The notes below the pieces were generated by a model. The model ran no database searches. It was not told the origin of the DNA and saw nothing but the letters and a program-made list of their open reading frames with translations. Shown one piece after another: positions 44,395-54,064 of a stretch of DNA of 64,000 nucleotides. Origin of the DNA: Anabaena sp. UHCC 0204 (GTDB taxonomy: Bacteria > Cyanobacteriota > Cyanobacteriia > Cyanobacteriales > Nostocaceae); assembly GCF_009711975.1 (NCBI RefSeq), contig NZ_VIKW01000016.1, forward strand, positions 1 through 64,000, read 5' to 3'. The position numbers were made by a program, and so were the translations under genes. Every line of letters starts with the position of its first letter. Positions within the stretch are counted from its first letter, which is position 1.

Positions 44395-45099
44395 ATGATT
44401 GAACGTAATTCTTTCAGGGTAAAATACTTTGTAGTATTGATTGGTTTTCTAAGAGAACGACAAGGATTTTTAGAGGAGGTTCGCCAAGGTGTCAGATTAC
44501 CTATTAAAATCATTTCTTTATTGGTTTGTAGTTCCCTATTTTTAGCAATGTACGGCGGAATTATTGGTGCATCTCATAGTTGGATGCAGGCTTTATCTTC
44601 TGCGGTGAAATTACCAGCACTTTATCTGATTACATTGCTAATTTGTTTACCAACATTGTTTTTTGCAAATATTATATTTGGTTCAAAACGGACTTTTGCC
44701 CAACATTTTGCATTGGTACTAACGGCGATTTCTGTCACCAGCGTACTTTTATTTAGCTTTGCCCCAATTACTCTGTTTTTCTTAATTACAACCAATAATT
44801 ACCAATTTTTAATTGTGTTAAATGTCATTATCTTTTCTTTAACTGGATTTATTGGTGTTTCTTCTTTATATAATGCTACGAATGTAGTTTTAGAACAAGA
44901 TGATGAAAATAGTAAAACCCGTAAGACAATTATCCAATCGTGGTTATTTCTTTATGCTTTTGTTGGTAGTCAATTGGGATGGACTCTGCGACCTTTTTTC
45001 GGGACACCAGACTCTGTTTTTCAATTATTTAGAGAAAGAGAAGGCAATTTCTACTTAAGTGTTTTGCAAACTTTGGGTTATTTATTAGGAATTCGTTGA
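44395..45099 (+). CDS. Multi-pass membrane protein (labelled WH2-like in cyanobacteria)
   Basis: The 234-residue protein has about five membrane helices (IISLLVCSSLFLAMYGGII and LFFANIIFGSKRTFAQHF region). Homologues in cyanobacterial databases are sometimes called 'actin-binding WH2 domain-containing', but I see no real WH2 motif. An AAGGA ribosome site lies six bases before ATG 44395. It follows the cruP fragment exactly as a next gene would, so cruP and this gene were probably adjacent originally. Confidence 0.6.
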   Translation: MIERNSFRVKYFVVLIGFLRERQGFLEEVRQGVRLPIKIISLLVCSSLFLAMYGGIIGASHSWMQALSSAVKLPALYLITLLICLPTLFFANIIFGSKRTFAQHFALVLTAISVTSVLLFSFAPITLFFLITTNNYQFLIVLNVIIFSLTGFIGVSSLYNATNVVLEQDDENSKTRKTIIQSWLFLYAFVGSQLGWTLRPFFGTPDSVFQLFREREGNFYLSVLQTLGYLLGIR

Positions 45100-45130
45100 T
45101 ATGGCGGATATTAAAGGCAGCAGTAAAGCT

Positions 45131-45165
45131 TGATATCCGCGACTTATCACAGAAGTTGAGAATCT
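45131..45165. terminator. Hairpin between the membrane protein and panE
   Basis: GATATCCGCGACTT and AAGTTGAGAATCTGA form an imperfect palindrome homologous to 44172-44204. It stands between convergent genes and could terminate both. Confidence 0.5.
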
Positions 45166-45174
45166 GATTTTTAA

Positions 45175-46113
45175 TCAATTTCTATTTCTCATATCCAAAA
45201 ATTTCAATTGTTGATATAAACAACGAATTTGCTGTAAATTCACACCTGCTGTTTCGGCTTTTCGTAATGAGTTACCAAAAATTGCTTCTACTTCTAAAGG
45301 ACGCTTTTCATCAAAATCAATTTTCATGCTGGTGCGGTATGGCTTCATTTTTATGGTGTAATCTAACATTGTTTGAATGAAGCTTTCGGGAATAATTCTG
45401 CCTGTACTTTTTGCCCCTGCGGCTACTTCCCACATCAAACTTTCTACTAATTTCCGAGTGTGCATATCTGCCATTAATTCATCTGTTCTGGCATTCAGAA
45501 CCACAGATAAGCCATTATAGGGAATATTCCAAACTAATTTTTTCCAACGTCCTAATAGTAAATCTGCTAATAGTTCTATGGATATACCTGCATTTTCAAA
45601 ATCAGATGCAAGTTCCTGCATTTTTTTTGTAATACCAGTTGATTGATAATTAGACGTATATTCACCTAATGTAATTTGTCCATAATCTAAATGATGAATA
45701 TGTCCTGGTGCAACTTTATTAGAACAGAGAAAACATAACCCGCCAATAATGCTGACATTACTCACAATTTCGGCAATTTCTGCTTCTATATCCATGCCAT
45801 TTTGCAATACCAATACAATTCCGTTATCTTTAACTATGGGTGGTAATAAATTTGGTAAAAGTTGATTTTGAGTAGTTTTTAATGATACTATAACTACATC
45901 ACACCGTGGCATTTTGTCAACATCATTATAGGCATTAACTTGCGGGAGGGTAAAGTCACCATCTTTTGACTCAATAATTAAACCTTGTTCGCTTACCTGT
46001 TGATAATCACTTTTGAGTAAATAGTGAACTTCTAAACCGGACTTTTGCAGTTTTGCGCCATAAAATCCGCCTAATGCACCAGTTCCCAATATTGCATAAG
46101 TGCGATCGCTCAT
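45175..46113 (-). CDS. panE: Putative 2-dehydropantoate 2-reductase (PanE/ApbA family)
   Basis: The 312-residue protein starts MSDRTYAILGTGALGGFYG, the NADPH-binding GxGxxG, and ends with a helical ketopantoate-reductase C-terminal domain (GRWKKLVWNIPYNGLSVVL near residue 190). It would reduce 2-dehydropantoate to pantoate for coenzyme A synthesis, but the family also contains unrelated ketoreductases. Its 3' part is the source of the scrap at 44212-44322. Confidence 0.82.
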   Translation of the reverse strand: MSDRTYAILGTGALGGFYGAKLQKSGLEVHYLLKSDYQQVSEQGLIIESKDGDFTLPQVNAYNDVDKMPRCDVVIVSLKTTQNQLLPNLLPPIVKDNGIVLVLQNGMDIEAEIAEIVSNVSIIGGLCFLCSNKVAPGHIHHLDYGQITLGEYTSNYQSTGITKKMQELASDFENAGISIELLADLLLGRWKKLVWNIPYNGLSVVLNARTDELMADMHTRKLVESLMWEVAAGAKSTGRIIPESFIQTMLDYTIKMKPYRTSMKIDFDEKRPLEVEAIFGNSLRKAETAGVNLQQIRCLYQQLKFLDMRNRN

Positions 46114-46232
46114 TTTATATATAGAAAAATTTTAGGAAAATCATCAGAGTATATTTTACCAGAATTTTAAGTGATTAAACTTAAACATGATTTACTATTT
46201 TTATAACCTTTGGTAGATACGAGGTAAAGTCA

Positions 46233-46634
46233 ATGGCTGATATTGTTGATATTGCAGTTAGTAATGATGCGTTTAAAACTTTGGTGGCAGCGGTACAAGC
46301 TGCTGGCTTAGTAGAAACATTAAAAAGTCCTGGTCCCTTCACTGTGTTTGCACCAACGGATGAAGCTTTTGCTAAGTTACCCCCTGGCACAATTACAACT
46401 CTATTACAAAATATTCCCCAGTTAGCAAGAATTTTAACCTATCACGTTGTGCCTGGGAAGTTAACAAAGGCTGAGTTGGCAAAACTGGGTACAGTGACTT
46501 CTGTGGAAGGTTCTCCTATTAAAATTAATTGTGATCATGGTTTTGAGGTGAAAAATGCCACGGTTTTAGCAGCAGATATTGATGCTGATAATGGGGTAAT
46601 TCACGTTATTGATACTGTGATTTTGATGGGTTAA
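46233..46634 (+). CDS. Fasciclin-domain protein
   Basis: The 133-residue protein is essentially one FAS1 domain ([62 protein letters not shown]). No signal peptide is visible, unlike many secreted fasciclins, so it may stay in the cytoplasm. It is a stand-alone gene with a hairpin downstream. Confidence 0.9.
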   Translation: MADIVDIAVSNDAFKTLVAAVQAAGLVETLKSPGPFTVFAPTDEAFAKLPPGTITTLLQNIPQLARILTYHVVPGKLTKAELAKLGTVTSVEGSPIKINCDHGFEVKNATVLAADIDADNGVIHVIDTVILMG

Positions 46635-46669
46635 TCCCACAAGCTGATTTTTTGATTTTGATAACCTAA

Positions 46670-46694
46670 TAGAGACGCTAATAAAACGTCTCTA
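46670..46694. terminator. Hairpin after the fasciclin gene
   Basis: AGAGACG pairs with CGTCTCT over a nine-base loop about 36 bases past the stop. No long T tract follows, so its strength is uncertain. Confidence 0.4.
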
Positions 46695-46853
46695 TAATGA
46701 ATAAATTTAGTTCTCAGGGCTAATTATTAAAAAAATGTAACATAAATGGTGCGATTACTCACTTTTAGGCTAAGATAAATATAGTTGTCTAAAAGCCCTC
46801 TACTTTATAATAAAAACCTAATAATAATAACCTACAATTATCCCCAAAAATTA

Positions 46854-47183
46854 ATGTTAGATTTCAACACCTTAACTGAATTTTCCCGCAACAACTGTAT
46901 AGGCATTTGCGCCTTTCTTGTTCCAGCCAATATCCTGACAACATTATTAACTCTGATCCTGACATTCCTAAATCGTCCCATGAGTCAAGTATGGATATCT
47001 ATAGGATTAGCCTTTACATTTGCTAGTGTCATGATGTTGCACGTTTATACTTGGTTTATGATTGGTGTAGTTATGCCACCAACTTATATCTTGTTATCCT
47101 TAGCTGTGACCTGTTTATTGACTAATTTTTTGGTAATTATCTGGAAAAAAAGTCCTCTACAATTGTTTTCTTTTGGTAAATAA
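46854..47183 (+). CDS. Small four-helix membrane protein
   Basis: The 109-residue protein begins MLDFNTLTEFSRNNCIGICA and has four hydrophobic segments ending IIWKKSPLQLF. I recognise no family. The chosen start is ATG 46854; upstream in-frame residues are less likely to be translated. It is transcribed toward the terminator pair at 47223-47291. Confidence 0.5.
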   Translation: MLDFNTLTEFSRNNCIGICAFLVPANILTTLLTLILTFLNRPMSQVWISIGLAFTFASVMMLHVYTWFMIGVVMPPTYILLSLAVTCLLTNFLVIIWKKSPLQLFSFGK

Positions 47184-47222
47184 TTACCACAGAAATGATA
47201 ATTTCAACAATGTCAAATAAAC

Positions 47223-47257
47223 AGTCAGAATAGTAATTTTTATTTACTATTCTGACT
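47223..47257. repeat. Perfect 14-base-pair palindrome
   Basis: AGTCAGAATAGTAA pairs exactly with TTACTATTCTGACT over a seven-base loop, between the convergent membrane-protein and peptide genes. It may be a bidirectional terminator stem. Confidence 0.6.
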
Positions 47258-47266
47258 ATCGTTAAT

Positions 47267-47291
47267 AGCTGTTAGGTTACAGCTTTTTTTT
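47267..47291 (+). terminator. Rho-independent terminator
   Basis: AGCTGT and ACAGCT form a stem around TAGGTT, followed by eight T residues. It is read in the plus direction and ends transcription of the membrane protein gene at 46854-47183. Confidence 0.65.
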
Positions 47292-47295
47292 AGTT

Positions 47296-47529
47296 TTAAT
47301 AACCCCAGCCATAGCCAGGTCCATAGCCATAACCGCTTTTGGAAACGTCGTGAGAGTAATTGTGAGATTTATGTTTATGGTGATGGTTGTAATGAGAATG
47401 ACAACTATGATGACCACCACCGAGAACATCTTGTACTTCCTCGTTAGCTAGTTCATTGAGAAAACTAGCAGCATCATTAAATAAATCATAACCTACTGGA
47501 GGTAGTGCAGAGATTTGGATATTAGCCAT
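47296..47529 (-). CDS. Double-glycine-leader His-rich peptide (putative secreted or RiPP-like precursor)
   Basis: The 77-residue product starts MANIQISALPPVGYDLF, continues DAASFLNELANEEVQDVLGGG, and after the Gly triplet becomes His/Asn/Tyr/Gly-rich (HHSCHSHYNHHHKHK, ending YGPGYGWGY). The leader with acidic-hydrophobic helix and double glycine looks like the leaders of cyanobacterial bacteriocin-type peptides processed by C39 ABC peptidases. A strong AGGAG ribosome site precedes ATG 47529. No transporter or modification enzyme is adjacent. The His/Cys core could bind metals such as Cu, Ni or Zn. Confidence 0.6.
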   Translation of the reverse strand: MANIQISALPPVGYDLFNDAASFLNELANEEVQDVLGGGHHSCHSHYNHHHKHKSHNYSHDVSKSGYGYGPGYGWGY

Positions 47530-47897
47530 GATAATTTCTCCTGTATGTATTGTATTGATCAAAGACAAATCAGATTAGACTTGTTATTTACTAACCTTAG
47601 TTTTGATTCTTCCAAAAATAATTGATAAATTCAAGGCTTTGATCACCAGAGATCAGACTTAATGCAATTATTTTTGTCTAGATATTGATGGTAATTAGCA
47701 GTTAAATGATGTCTGTTAATTAACGGTTTTTTGCACTGATTTGAAGCTATAGTAGAGATGTTTCATGCAACATCCCTACAAAAAAAGTTATTTTTCTTGT
47801 GTATTGGATTTCCCTCAAAAGGCAGACTTAATTAAGTTTGTTTTGTCTAAAATACCAGTAAATAGTCAACACCTCTAACCCTTATCTTCCCATCTCT
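47530..47897. other. Intergenic region with a palindromic repeat
   Basis: Within these 370 bases, GTAGAGATGTTTCATG and CAACATCCCTAC form an imperfect palindrome at 47752-47779, of the GTAGAGACGTT family that is dispersed in cyanobacteria. The rest shows no ORF and should contain the peptide gene promoter. Confidence 0.45.
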
Positions 47898-49253
47898 TTA
47901 ATTGGTAAATTCTGCCCGCAATTGATTGACAACTCGATCTAAACCAACGGAATGGGCAGCTTTGAATAATAAGCGATCGCCTGTTTGCGTAAATGTTTTT
48001 AATCTCTCTACCAAATCAGCATGAGTAGTGAAACACTCGCAGGATATATTATCAGCACTATTAGCAATAATTTCGGCATCTTGGCCATCAACTAATACCA
48101 GCAACCCATCCAGATGCAAATTTTTAACCATTTCCCCGACTTTTTGGTGTAGTTCGGCGGATCTTTCTCCTAATTCCTTCATTGCCCCTAAAACTGCAAT
48201 TTTCCGTTTTCCAGGTGTATCCGCTAACAACTGTAAAGCGGCTAACATGGCTTCTGGGGCAGCATTATAGGTTTCATCCAAAATCAGAATATCATTAGGT
48301 AAAGTGAAGCGTTGACTTCTACCTGTGGGCATATTCACCATGACACCAGATTGTAATAATTGCCAATCAATTTCTAATACCTTAGCTACTGCTAAAGCTG
48401 CTAAAAAATTAGTAGCATTATGACGACCAGGTAAAGGTAAAGATAGGCGCATTCCCCCTACCTCTACAGTTTCATTATCAATTAATGTGCCTTGAATATC
48501 GCCGCCAGATAAACCATAGGTAATTACTTTTCCCTGCCAAAATTTCGCTGCTGTTGCCATTAATAGGGGATAATCATGATTGAGAATGGCGATACTATCC
48601 TCTGGCATTGTCGCTAATAATTCACACTTAGCTTCAGCGATCGCTTCTTCTGAACCCAATAACTCAATATGTGCTGTTCCCACATTAGTAATTACACCGA
48701 TGGTTGGTTTAGCAATTTCCGTAAGTTCGGCAATTTGTCCCTTCCCCCGCATCGCCATTTCGATCACAGCAAAGTCATCTTTTCGATCCAATTCTAAAAG
48801 AGTTTTGGGAACACCAATTTCATTATTAAAATTACTGTATGTTTTGTGAACTCGTCCCTTGGTAGCTAAAACCGCCGAAATTATTTCTTTCGTTGTCGTT
48901 TTACCTACCGAACCCGTAATCCCAATTACAGGAATAGAAAAGCTTTCGCGCCACCACTTAGCAACTTGTTGATATGCCTTTAAAGTATCTTTAACCCGCA
49001 AAACCGGAAAACCGGGATTTTCATAAGCATAATCAACTATGGCCACTATAGCCCCTTTAGCGATCGCCATCGGCACAAAATCATGTCCGTCAAATTTCTC
49101 CCCTCGCAAAGCCAAAAAAACCTCACCAGGTTGCAAAATTCGGGTATCTGTTTGTATACCACTACCTAGCTGAGTCAATGTAGATACAGATACATTGGCA
49201 GGTTTAGCGACAAGAACTTCAACCAGTTGAGAGATAGTAGTGAAAACTGGCAT
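47898..49253 (-). CDS. murF: UDP-MurNAc-tripeptide-D-Ala-D-Ala ligase MurF
   Basis: This protein of about 451 residues has the Mur ligase ATP site GITGSVGKTTTKEIIS, the central VIEMAMRGKGQIAELTEIA and the C-terminal ILDETYNAAPEAM. It adds D-Ala-D-Ala to the UDP-muramyl-tripeptide in cytoplasmic peptidoglycan synthesis. The start is taken at MPVFTTISQL (49253). It stands alone on the minus strand. Confidence 0.93.
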   Translation of the reverse strand: MPVFTTISQLVEVLVAKPANVSVSTLTQLGSGIQTDTRILQPGEVFLALRGEKFDGHDFVPMAIAKGAIVAIVDYAYENPGFPVLRVKDTLKAYQQVAKWWRESFSIPVIGITGSVGKTTTKEIISAVLATKGRVHKTYSNFNNEIGVPKTLLELDRKDDFAVIEMAMRGKGQIAELTEIAKPTIGVITNVGTAHIELLGSEEAIAEAKCELLATMPEDSIAILNHDYPLLMATAAKFWQGKVITYGLSGGDIQGTLIDNETVEVGGMRLSLPLPGRHNATNFLAALAVAKVLEIDWQLLQSGVMVNMPTGRSQRFTLPNDILILDETYNAAPEAMLAALQLLADTPGKRKIAVLGAMKELGERSAELHQKVGEMVKNLHLDGLLVLVDGQDAEIIANSADNISCECFTTHADLVERLKTFTQTGDRLLFKAAHSVGLDRVVNQLRAEFTN

Positions 49254-49355
49254 ACTGATAAACAATAGGGTGTTTTAAGAACATTAACATTAACACCTTT
49301 TTGGATCACATATAGCAGAATTCAATTTCTTCCTACTCTATAGCTTACTGTTGTA

Positions 49356-49420
49356 GTAGGGTGCGTCAGACTGCATAAATCCTGCAAATACACAGATTGT
49401 TGATATCTGACGCACCCTAC
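49356..49420. repeat. GTAGGGTGCGTCAGA inverted repeat
   Basis: GTAGGGTGCGTCAGA pairs with TCTGACGCACCCTAC over about 35 bases. This is one of the commonest dispersed palindromic repeats of cyanobacteria and may terminate transcription from both sides. Confidence 0.65.
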
Positions 49421-49448
49421 CAATGTGCCAGTTGCGTAAATCCTGATG

Positions 49449-49485
49449 ATAAAGGACGGACAACCCCTAATTGCCCGCCCTTTAT
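49449..49485. terminator. Imperfect hairpin downstream of the 45-residue gene
   Basis: ATAAAGGACGG pairs with CCGCCCTTTAT with one mismatch. It lies about 55 bases beyond the stop of the small minus-strand gene. T residues follow on the plus side only, so direction is ambiguous. Confidence 0.45.
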
Positions 49486-49540
49486 GTGCTTTTTAGCAGC
49501 GTAACAGCTACTTCCCCACGGCTAACTGTTAGCCATGATT

Positions 49541-49678
49541 TTAGCTGTCACCCGCTTTTTCAATAGTCTCAATTACTGCTAAACCTATACTAGAAGCTGC
49601 GATTAAAATGATTGCTGATGCGAAAAAAGCACTGGTAAGCATCTGGAGGGCTTGGTCAAAAAATATATAGGTGGTCAT
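49541..49678 (-). CDS. Small membrane protein of 45 residues
   Basis: The frame begins MTTYIFFDQALQMLTSAFFA and continues through a hydrophobic core to ETIEKAGDS. AAGGTG lies six bases before ATG 49678. One membrane helix is evident. I cannot name a family; in this phylum such proteins often belong to photosystem, NDH or cytochrome complexes, but nothing specific supports that here. Confidence 0.55.
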   Translation of the reverse strand: MTTYIFFDQALQMLTSAFFASAIILIAASSIGLAVIETIEKAGDS

Positions 49679-49948
49679 TTGTTCACCTTCTGAACCTTAT
49701 ACAGCTACTGGTACTATTTGTTTCTTCACAGCCCGGTGGCTGAATTCCTTGTGATCGTATCTTAACAAAACTTTAGCTCTTTCATAACAAGATTATAAAG
49801 TTTTATTACTAAAGATTTGATGAATTTTAACTTTATTTGGTTAGGTACAATACTGAAAAAGGCTGAAAGTAGAAATTGTATTCACTATCAGTACAGTAAT
49901 GTCGCCATCTTAATGGTTGTAATCGCTACCTAGATTTTATTGCTAACC
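49679..49948. other. Intergenic region with no gene seen
   Basis: The 270 bases contain AT-rich stretches with no clear terminator or repeat. They should hold divergent promoters for the 45-residue gene and the acetyltransferase. Confidence 0.35.
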
Positions 49949-50488
49949 ATGGAACTCATGCTTTTCGAGGTATCTACACAACGCTTACTATTAAAGCCTA
50001 TTTCTATGGCATATAAGACAGAAATTTTTAGAGAATTTACCAGGGAAGTTTCGACTTATTTATATTCAGAACCAGCAGAAAAAATTCAGTATACTGAAAA
50101 ATTCATTAATCAATCTTTACTAAAAATAGAAAAAGGAGAAGAATTAATAATTGTGATTTTAAAGAAAGATTCTCAAGAATTTTTAGGCTGTACTGGGATA
50201 CATCAAATTCATAGTAAATACCCACAATTTGGCATTTGGCTAAAAAAATCAGCACATAAATCTGGTTACGCCACAGAAACAATTACAGCCTTGAAATCAT
50301 GGGCTGATCAAAACTTGAATTATGAATATATTCAATATTCTGTAGATGAAGCAAACACTCCCAGCCGTAGGGTTGCAGAAAAACTGGGAGGTAAAATAGC
50401 TAGAAAATATGACCATATTACCTTGAGTGCTAAAGTCTTAAATATAGTGGAATATAGAATTATCAAACACCAAAATTCAGACTTTTAG
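49949..50488 (+). CDS. GNAT-family acetyltransferase (RimJ-like)
   Basis: The 179-residue protein has an N-terminal strand TQRLLLKPI, the acyl-CoA pocket FGIWLKKSAHKSGYATE and the terminal ASRRVAEKLGGKI-like helix (here PSRRVAEKLGG). It most resembles RimJ/RimL-type N-acetyltransferases. Start ATG 49949 or 49958 cannot be distinguished. Substrate unknown. Confidence 0.75.
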   Translation: MELMLFEVSTQRLLLKPISMAYKTEIFREFTREVSTYLYSEPAEKIQYTEKFINQSLLKIEKGEELIIVILKKDSQEFLGCTGIHQIHSKYPQFGIWLKKSAHKSGYATETITALKSWADQNLNYEYIQYSVDEANTPSRRVAEKLGGKIARKYDHITLSAKVLNIVEYRIIKHQNSDF

Positions 50489-50510
50489 GAAATAGCTATA
50501 GCAAAATCAA

Positions 50511-51431
50511 CTACCTTATACAAGGTTGAATAGTGGCAATTACTGATTCAGCCAGACTTGGTAAATCATAACCGCCTTCTAACCCAAACACAATTTTTCT
50601 GGTTATACCTAAACAGTATTCTGTAAATAAACCAAAATCTGCTGGTTGTAAATTCATACTTGCTAAAGGATCATTAGCATTACCATCATAACCAGCACTA
50701 ACAATCAGTAAATCTGGCTGAAAATTTGTGAGAAATGGTAATATATTTCTTTCCCATAACGGTTGATAAACAGTAATATCACTACCAGGAGGAATAGGTA
50801 AATTTAATACATTATGATGTGAACCTTGTTGAGAACTTTTCCCTGTACCAGGATAAGCTGGGTATTGATGAAGAGAACAATATGCAATTTCTGAGTGAGT
50901 TTCTACTATTGCTTCCGTACCATTACCGTGATGTACATCCCAATCTAGAATAGCAACACGCTTAATTCCAGGTTGTTGCAAAGCATAGAAAGCTGCAATT
51001 GCCGCATTAGAAAATAAACAAAATCCCATACCTGTACTACTTACCGCATGATGTCCAGGCGGACGCGCTAAGACAAAAGCAGAATCATCTGTATTTAAAA
51101 CTGTATCAACTCCATCTAACCAAGCACTAACCGCCAACAAAGCCACATCATAACTACGGGGGGAAATGGGAGTATCTCCATCTAAATAACCACCACCAGA
51201 GGAGGCGATCGCCTTGACTTTGTTAATATAAGTTTTAGTATGAACACTTTCTACGCAAGACATTAAAAACGGTTTTGATGTAATGGGTGTAGGTATTTTC
51301 CAAGTAATTTTGTCTGCAAAACTCGCCGCTTTTAAAGCGTTGACTATCGCTGTTAACCGGGCTGGGTTTTCTGGATGATAGCTTCCTGTTTGATGATCTA
51401 AAAATTCTTCAGAATAAATAACCTGTAACAT
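50511..51431 (-). CDS. Histone-deacetylase-family hydrolase
   Basis: The 306-residue protein carries the HDAC signatures: HPENPARLTAI, RPPGHHAVSSTGMGFCLFSN (catalytic His pair), ILDWDVHHGNGT (Zn ligands Asp-Val-His) and ISAGYDGNANDP. It is a class II-like acetylpolyamine or acetoin-utilisation-type deacetylase. The Zn ligands Asp, His and Asp all appear. The start is ATG 51431. Confidence 0.87.
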   Translation of the reverse strand: MLQVIYSEEFLDHQTGSYHPENPARLTAIVNALKAASFADKITWKIPTPITSKPFLMSCVESVHTKTYINKVKAIASSGGGYLDGDTPISPRSYDVALLAVSAWLDGVDTVLNTDDSAFVLARPPGHHAVSSTGMGFCLFSNAAIAAFYALQQPGIKRVAILDWDVHHGNGTEAIVETHSEIAYCSLHQYPAYPGTGKSSQQGSHHNVLNLPIPPGSDITVYQPLWERNILPFLTNFQPDLLIVSAGYDGNANDPLASMNLQPADFGLFTEYCLGITRKIVFGLEGGYDLPSLAESVIATIQPCIR

Positions 51432-51580
51432 ATATTTCCACATCCAAAATCTGAAATGTAAGCTAGGGAAAAGTCAAGAAACCTATTTAGCTGATATATT
51501 ACACTAATGGGTGGCATATAAATCTCTTACTTCCTTGAAAAATCAGAAATTTGGGTAATGATTTAATTACAATAAGTAAC

Positions 51581-53842
51581 ATGAATAATCTTAATCTTAA
51601 ACTTAAAGGGATGAGTTGCGCGGCTTGTGCTAATAATATTGAACAAGCGATTTTAGCTGTTTCTGGAGTTATTGAATGTCATGTTAATTTCGGTGCAGAA
51701 CAGGTAACTATTAATTATGAACCCAAACAGACAAATATAGCAGAAATTCAAGCAGCGATCGCTAATGCTGGTTATTCATCTTTTTCATTAGAAGCAGCAG
51801 GTGAAAATGCAGCAGAAACAGCGAGTACATTAGCAGAAGAAAGAGAACTCATAATTAAATTAATAACAGGGGGTGTAATTAGCATCTTTCTGTTTTTCGG
51901 TTCTTTACCAATGATGACAGGGCTACATTTGCCATTTATTCCCGCATTTTTCCATCATCCTTGGTTACAATTAGTATTAACAACGCCCGTGCAGTTTTGG
52001 TGTGGTTGGTCTTTTTTCCGCAATGCTTGGAAATCCTTAAAACGCCGCACAGCAACGATGGATACTTTAATTGCTTTGGGGACAGGAACAGCTTACTTCT
52101 ATTCTTTATTCGTTACACTTTTTCCTAGTTTATTTATTTCCCAAGGTATAGAACCTCATGTTTATTATGAAGTTTCAGCAATGGTTTTAACTTTAATTTT
52201 GTTAGGACGATTTCTGGAACATCGGGCTAGAGGACAAACCTCCGAAGCTATTCACAAATTGATGGGAATGCAAGCGAAAACAGCGCGAGTAATTAGAGAT
52301 GAAGTAGAAATAGATATTCCCATTATTGAAGTTGTAGTTAATGATGTAATTGTAGTTCGTCCTGGTGAAAAAATTCCTGTAGATGGAGAAGTAATTGATG
52401 GTACTTCCACAGTAGATGAAGCCATGGTTACAGGTGAAAGTGTCGCCGTCAAAAAACAGCCAGGAGATGAAGTAATTGGGGCAACAATTAATAAAACTGG
52501 TAGTTTTAAGTTTAAAGCAACGCGGGTAGGGAAGGATACGTTTTTAGCCCAAATTGTCAAATTAGTACAAGAAGCCCAAGGTTCAAAAGCACCGATTCAA
52601 AGATTAGCAGATCAGGTAACTGGATGGTTTGTGCCGGTTGTAATTATGATTGCGATCGCTACTTTTGTTATCTGGTTTTATATTACAGGAAATTTTACCC
52701 TGGCAATGATCACAATGGTGGGGGTTTTGATTATCGCTTGTCCCTGTGCTTTAGGTTTAGCTACTCCTACTTCGATTATGGTGGGAACTGGTAAAGGTGC
52801 AGAAAATGGCATTTTAATTAAAAGTGCTGAAAGTTTAGAATTAGCGCACAAAATCCAGACAATTGTTCTCGATAAAACTGGAACTTTAACTCAAGGTAAA
52901 CCTACAGTTACAGACTTTGTTACTGTTAAAGGAACAGCAGATAATAATGAACTTAATTTATTACAGTTAGCCGCAAGTGTTGAAAGAAATTCTGAACATC
53001 CTCTAGCGGAAGCAGTGGTAAAATATACGATTAATCAAACTGTAAATTTAGTAGATGTGAATGATTTTGCAGCTATTGTTGGGAGTGGTGTTCAAGGATT
53101 AGTTGCTGACAAATTAGTACAAATTGGCACACAACGCTGGTTTACAGAATTAGGAATTAATACAGATGCTTTACAGCCCAATCAAACAGCTTGGGAAAGT
53201 GAGGGAAAAACAGTAATTTGGTTAGCAGTAAATGGTAATTTAGAAGCAATTCTCGCTATTGCAGATGCCCTTAAACCTTCATCATTAACAGCAGTAAAAG
53301 CACTGCAAAAATTAGGTTTAGAAGTGGTAATGTTAACAGGAGATAATCAACCAACAGCACAAGCGATCGCCGATCAAGTTGGAATTACCCAAGTTTTTTC
53401 CCAAGTTCGTCCAGACCAAAAAGCAGCTATGATTAAATCATTGCAACAAAGGGAATTAGGGAAAAAATCTCAAATTGTCGCTATGGTGGGAGATGGAATT
53501 AATGATGCACCAGCATTAGCACAAGCAGATGTGGGAATTGCTATTGGTACAGGAACAGATGTGGCGATCGCTGCTAGTGATATTACTTTAATTTCTGGCG
53601 ATTTACAAGCCATTGTTACAGCCATTCAACTCAGTCGCGCTACCATCAACAATATCCGCCAAAATCTATTTTTTGCCTTTATTTACAATATCATCGGTAT
53701 TCCCATCGCTGCGGGTATTCTCTATCCTTTCTTTGGTTGGTTACTTAACCCAATTATTGCCGGTGCAGCAATGGCTTTTTCTTCTGTTTCTGTTGTTACT
53801 AATGCTTTAAGATTGCGTAATTTTAAATCAGGAGTTAGATAA
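51581..53842 (+). CDS. Cu(I)-type P1B ATPase (CopA/PacS-like)
   Basis: The 753-residue protein starts with one heavy-metal domain ([11 protein letters not shown]). Then come the helices, the metal motif [15 protein letters not shown], the phosphorylation site [26 protein letters not shown], and the C-terminal [15 protein letters not shown]. These residues define the copper class. It exports copper or loads the thylakoid with copper for plastocyanin. Which of PacS or CtaA it corresponds to is not clear by sight. Confidence 0.88.
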   Translation: MNNLNLKLKGMSCAACANNIEQAILAVSGVIECHVNFGAEQVTINYEPKQTNIAEIQAAIANAGYSSFSLEAAGENAAETASTLAEERELIIKLITGGVISIFLFFGSLPMMTGLHLPFIPAFFHHPWLQLVLTTPVQFWCGWSFFRNAWKSLKRRTATMDTLIALGTGTAYFYSLFVTLFPSLFISQGIEPHVYYEVSAMVLTLILLGRFLEHRARGQTSEAIHKLMGMQAKTARVIRDEVEIDIPIIEVVVNDVIVVRPGEKIPVDGEVIDGTSTVDEAMVTGESVAVKKQPGDEVIGATINKTGSFKFKATRVGKDTFLAQIVKLVQEAQGSKAPIQRLADQVTGWFVPVVIMIAIATFVIWFYITGNFTLAMITMVGVLIIACPCALGLATPTSIMVGTGKGAENGILIKSAESLELAHKIQTIVLDKTGTLTQGKPTVTDFVTVKGTADNNELNLLQLAASVERNSEHPLAEAVVKYTINQTVNLVDVNDFAAIVGSGVQGLVADKLVQIGTQRWFTELGINTDALQPNQTAWESEGKTVIWLAVNGNLEAILAIADALKPSSLTAVKALQKLGLEVVMLTGDNQPTAQAIADQVGITQVFSQVRPDQKAAMIKSLQQRELGKKSQIVAMVGDGINDAPALAQADVGIAIGTGTDVAIAASDITLISGDLQAIVTAIQLSRATINNIRQNLFFAFIYNIIGIPIAAGILYPFFGWLLNPIIAGAAMAFSSVSVVTNALRLRNFKSGVR

Positions 53843-53844
53843 TA

Positions 53845-53994
53845 TGTTAATAAAGAATTAACCGCAGATTGAAGATGATGAACACGGATAAACGCAGATA
53901 ATTTTTTTACTTTCGTAGATTCGTTATAAAATGTACAAATTTAATTGTCAATTATCAATTGTCAATTATCAATTGTCAATTGTCAATTGTTAAT
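53845..53994. repeat. Repeat-rich spacer between the ATPase and Rieske genes
   Basis: Bases 53850-53905 carry an inverted copy of the TCTGCGG/TTAATTC repeat family (compare 32051-32169). Bases 53943-53994 are 8-10-base tandem units of ATTGTCAATT and ATTATCAATT. No ORF is present. Confidence 0.6.
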
Positions 53995-54064
53995 GGTTAA
54001 CTGTTTTTCTGAGTTGTTCATGATAGGTATAGATTAACCACTTCACTGCAAGTGAAATCTACAA

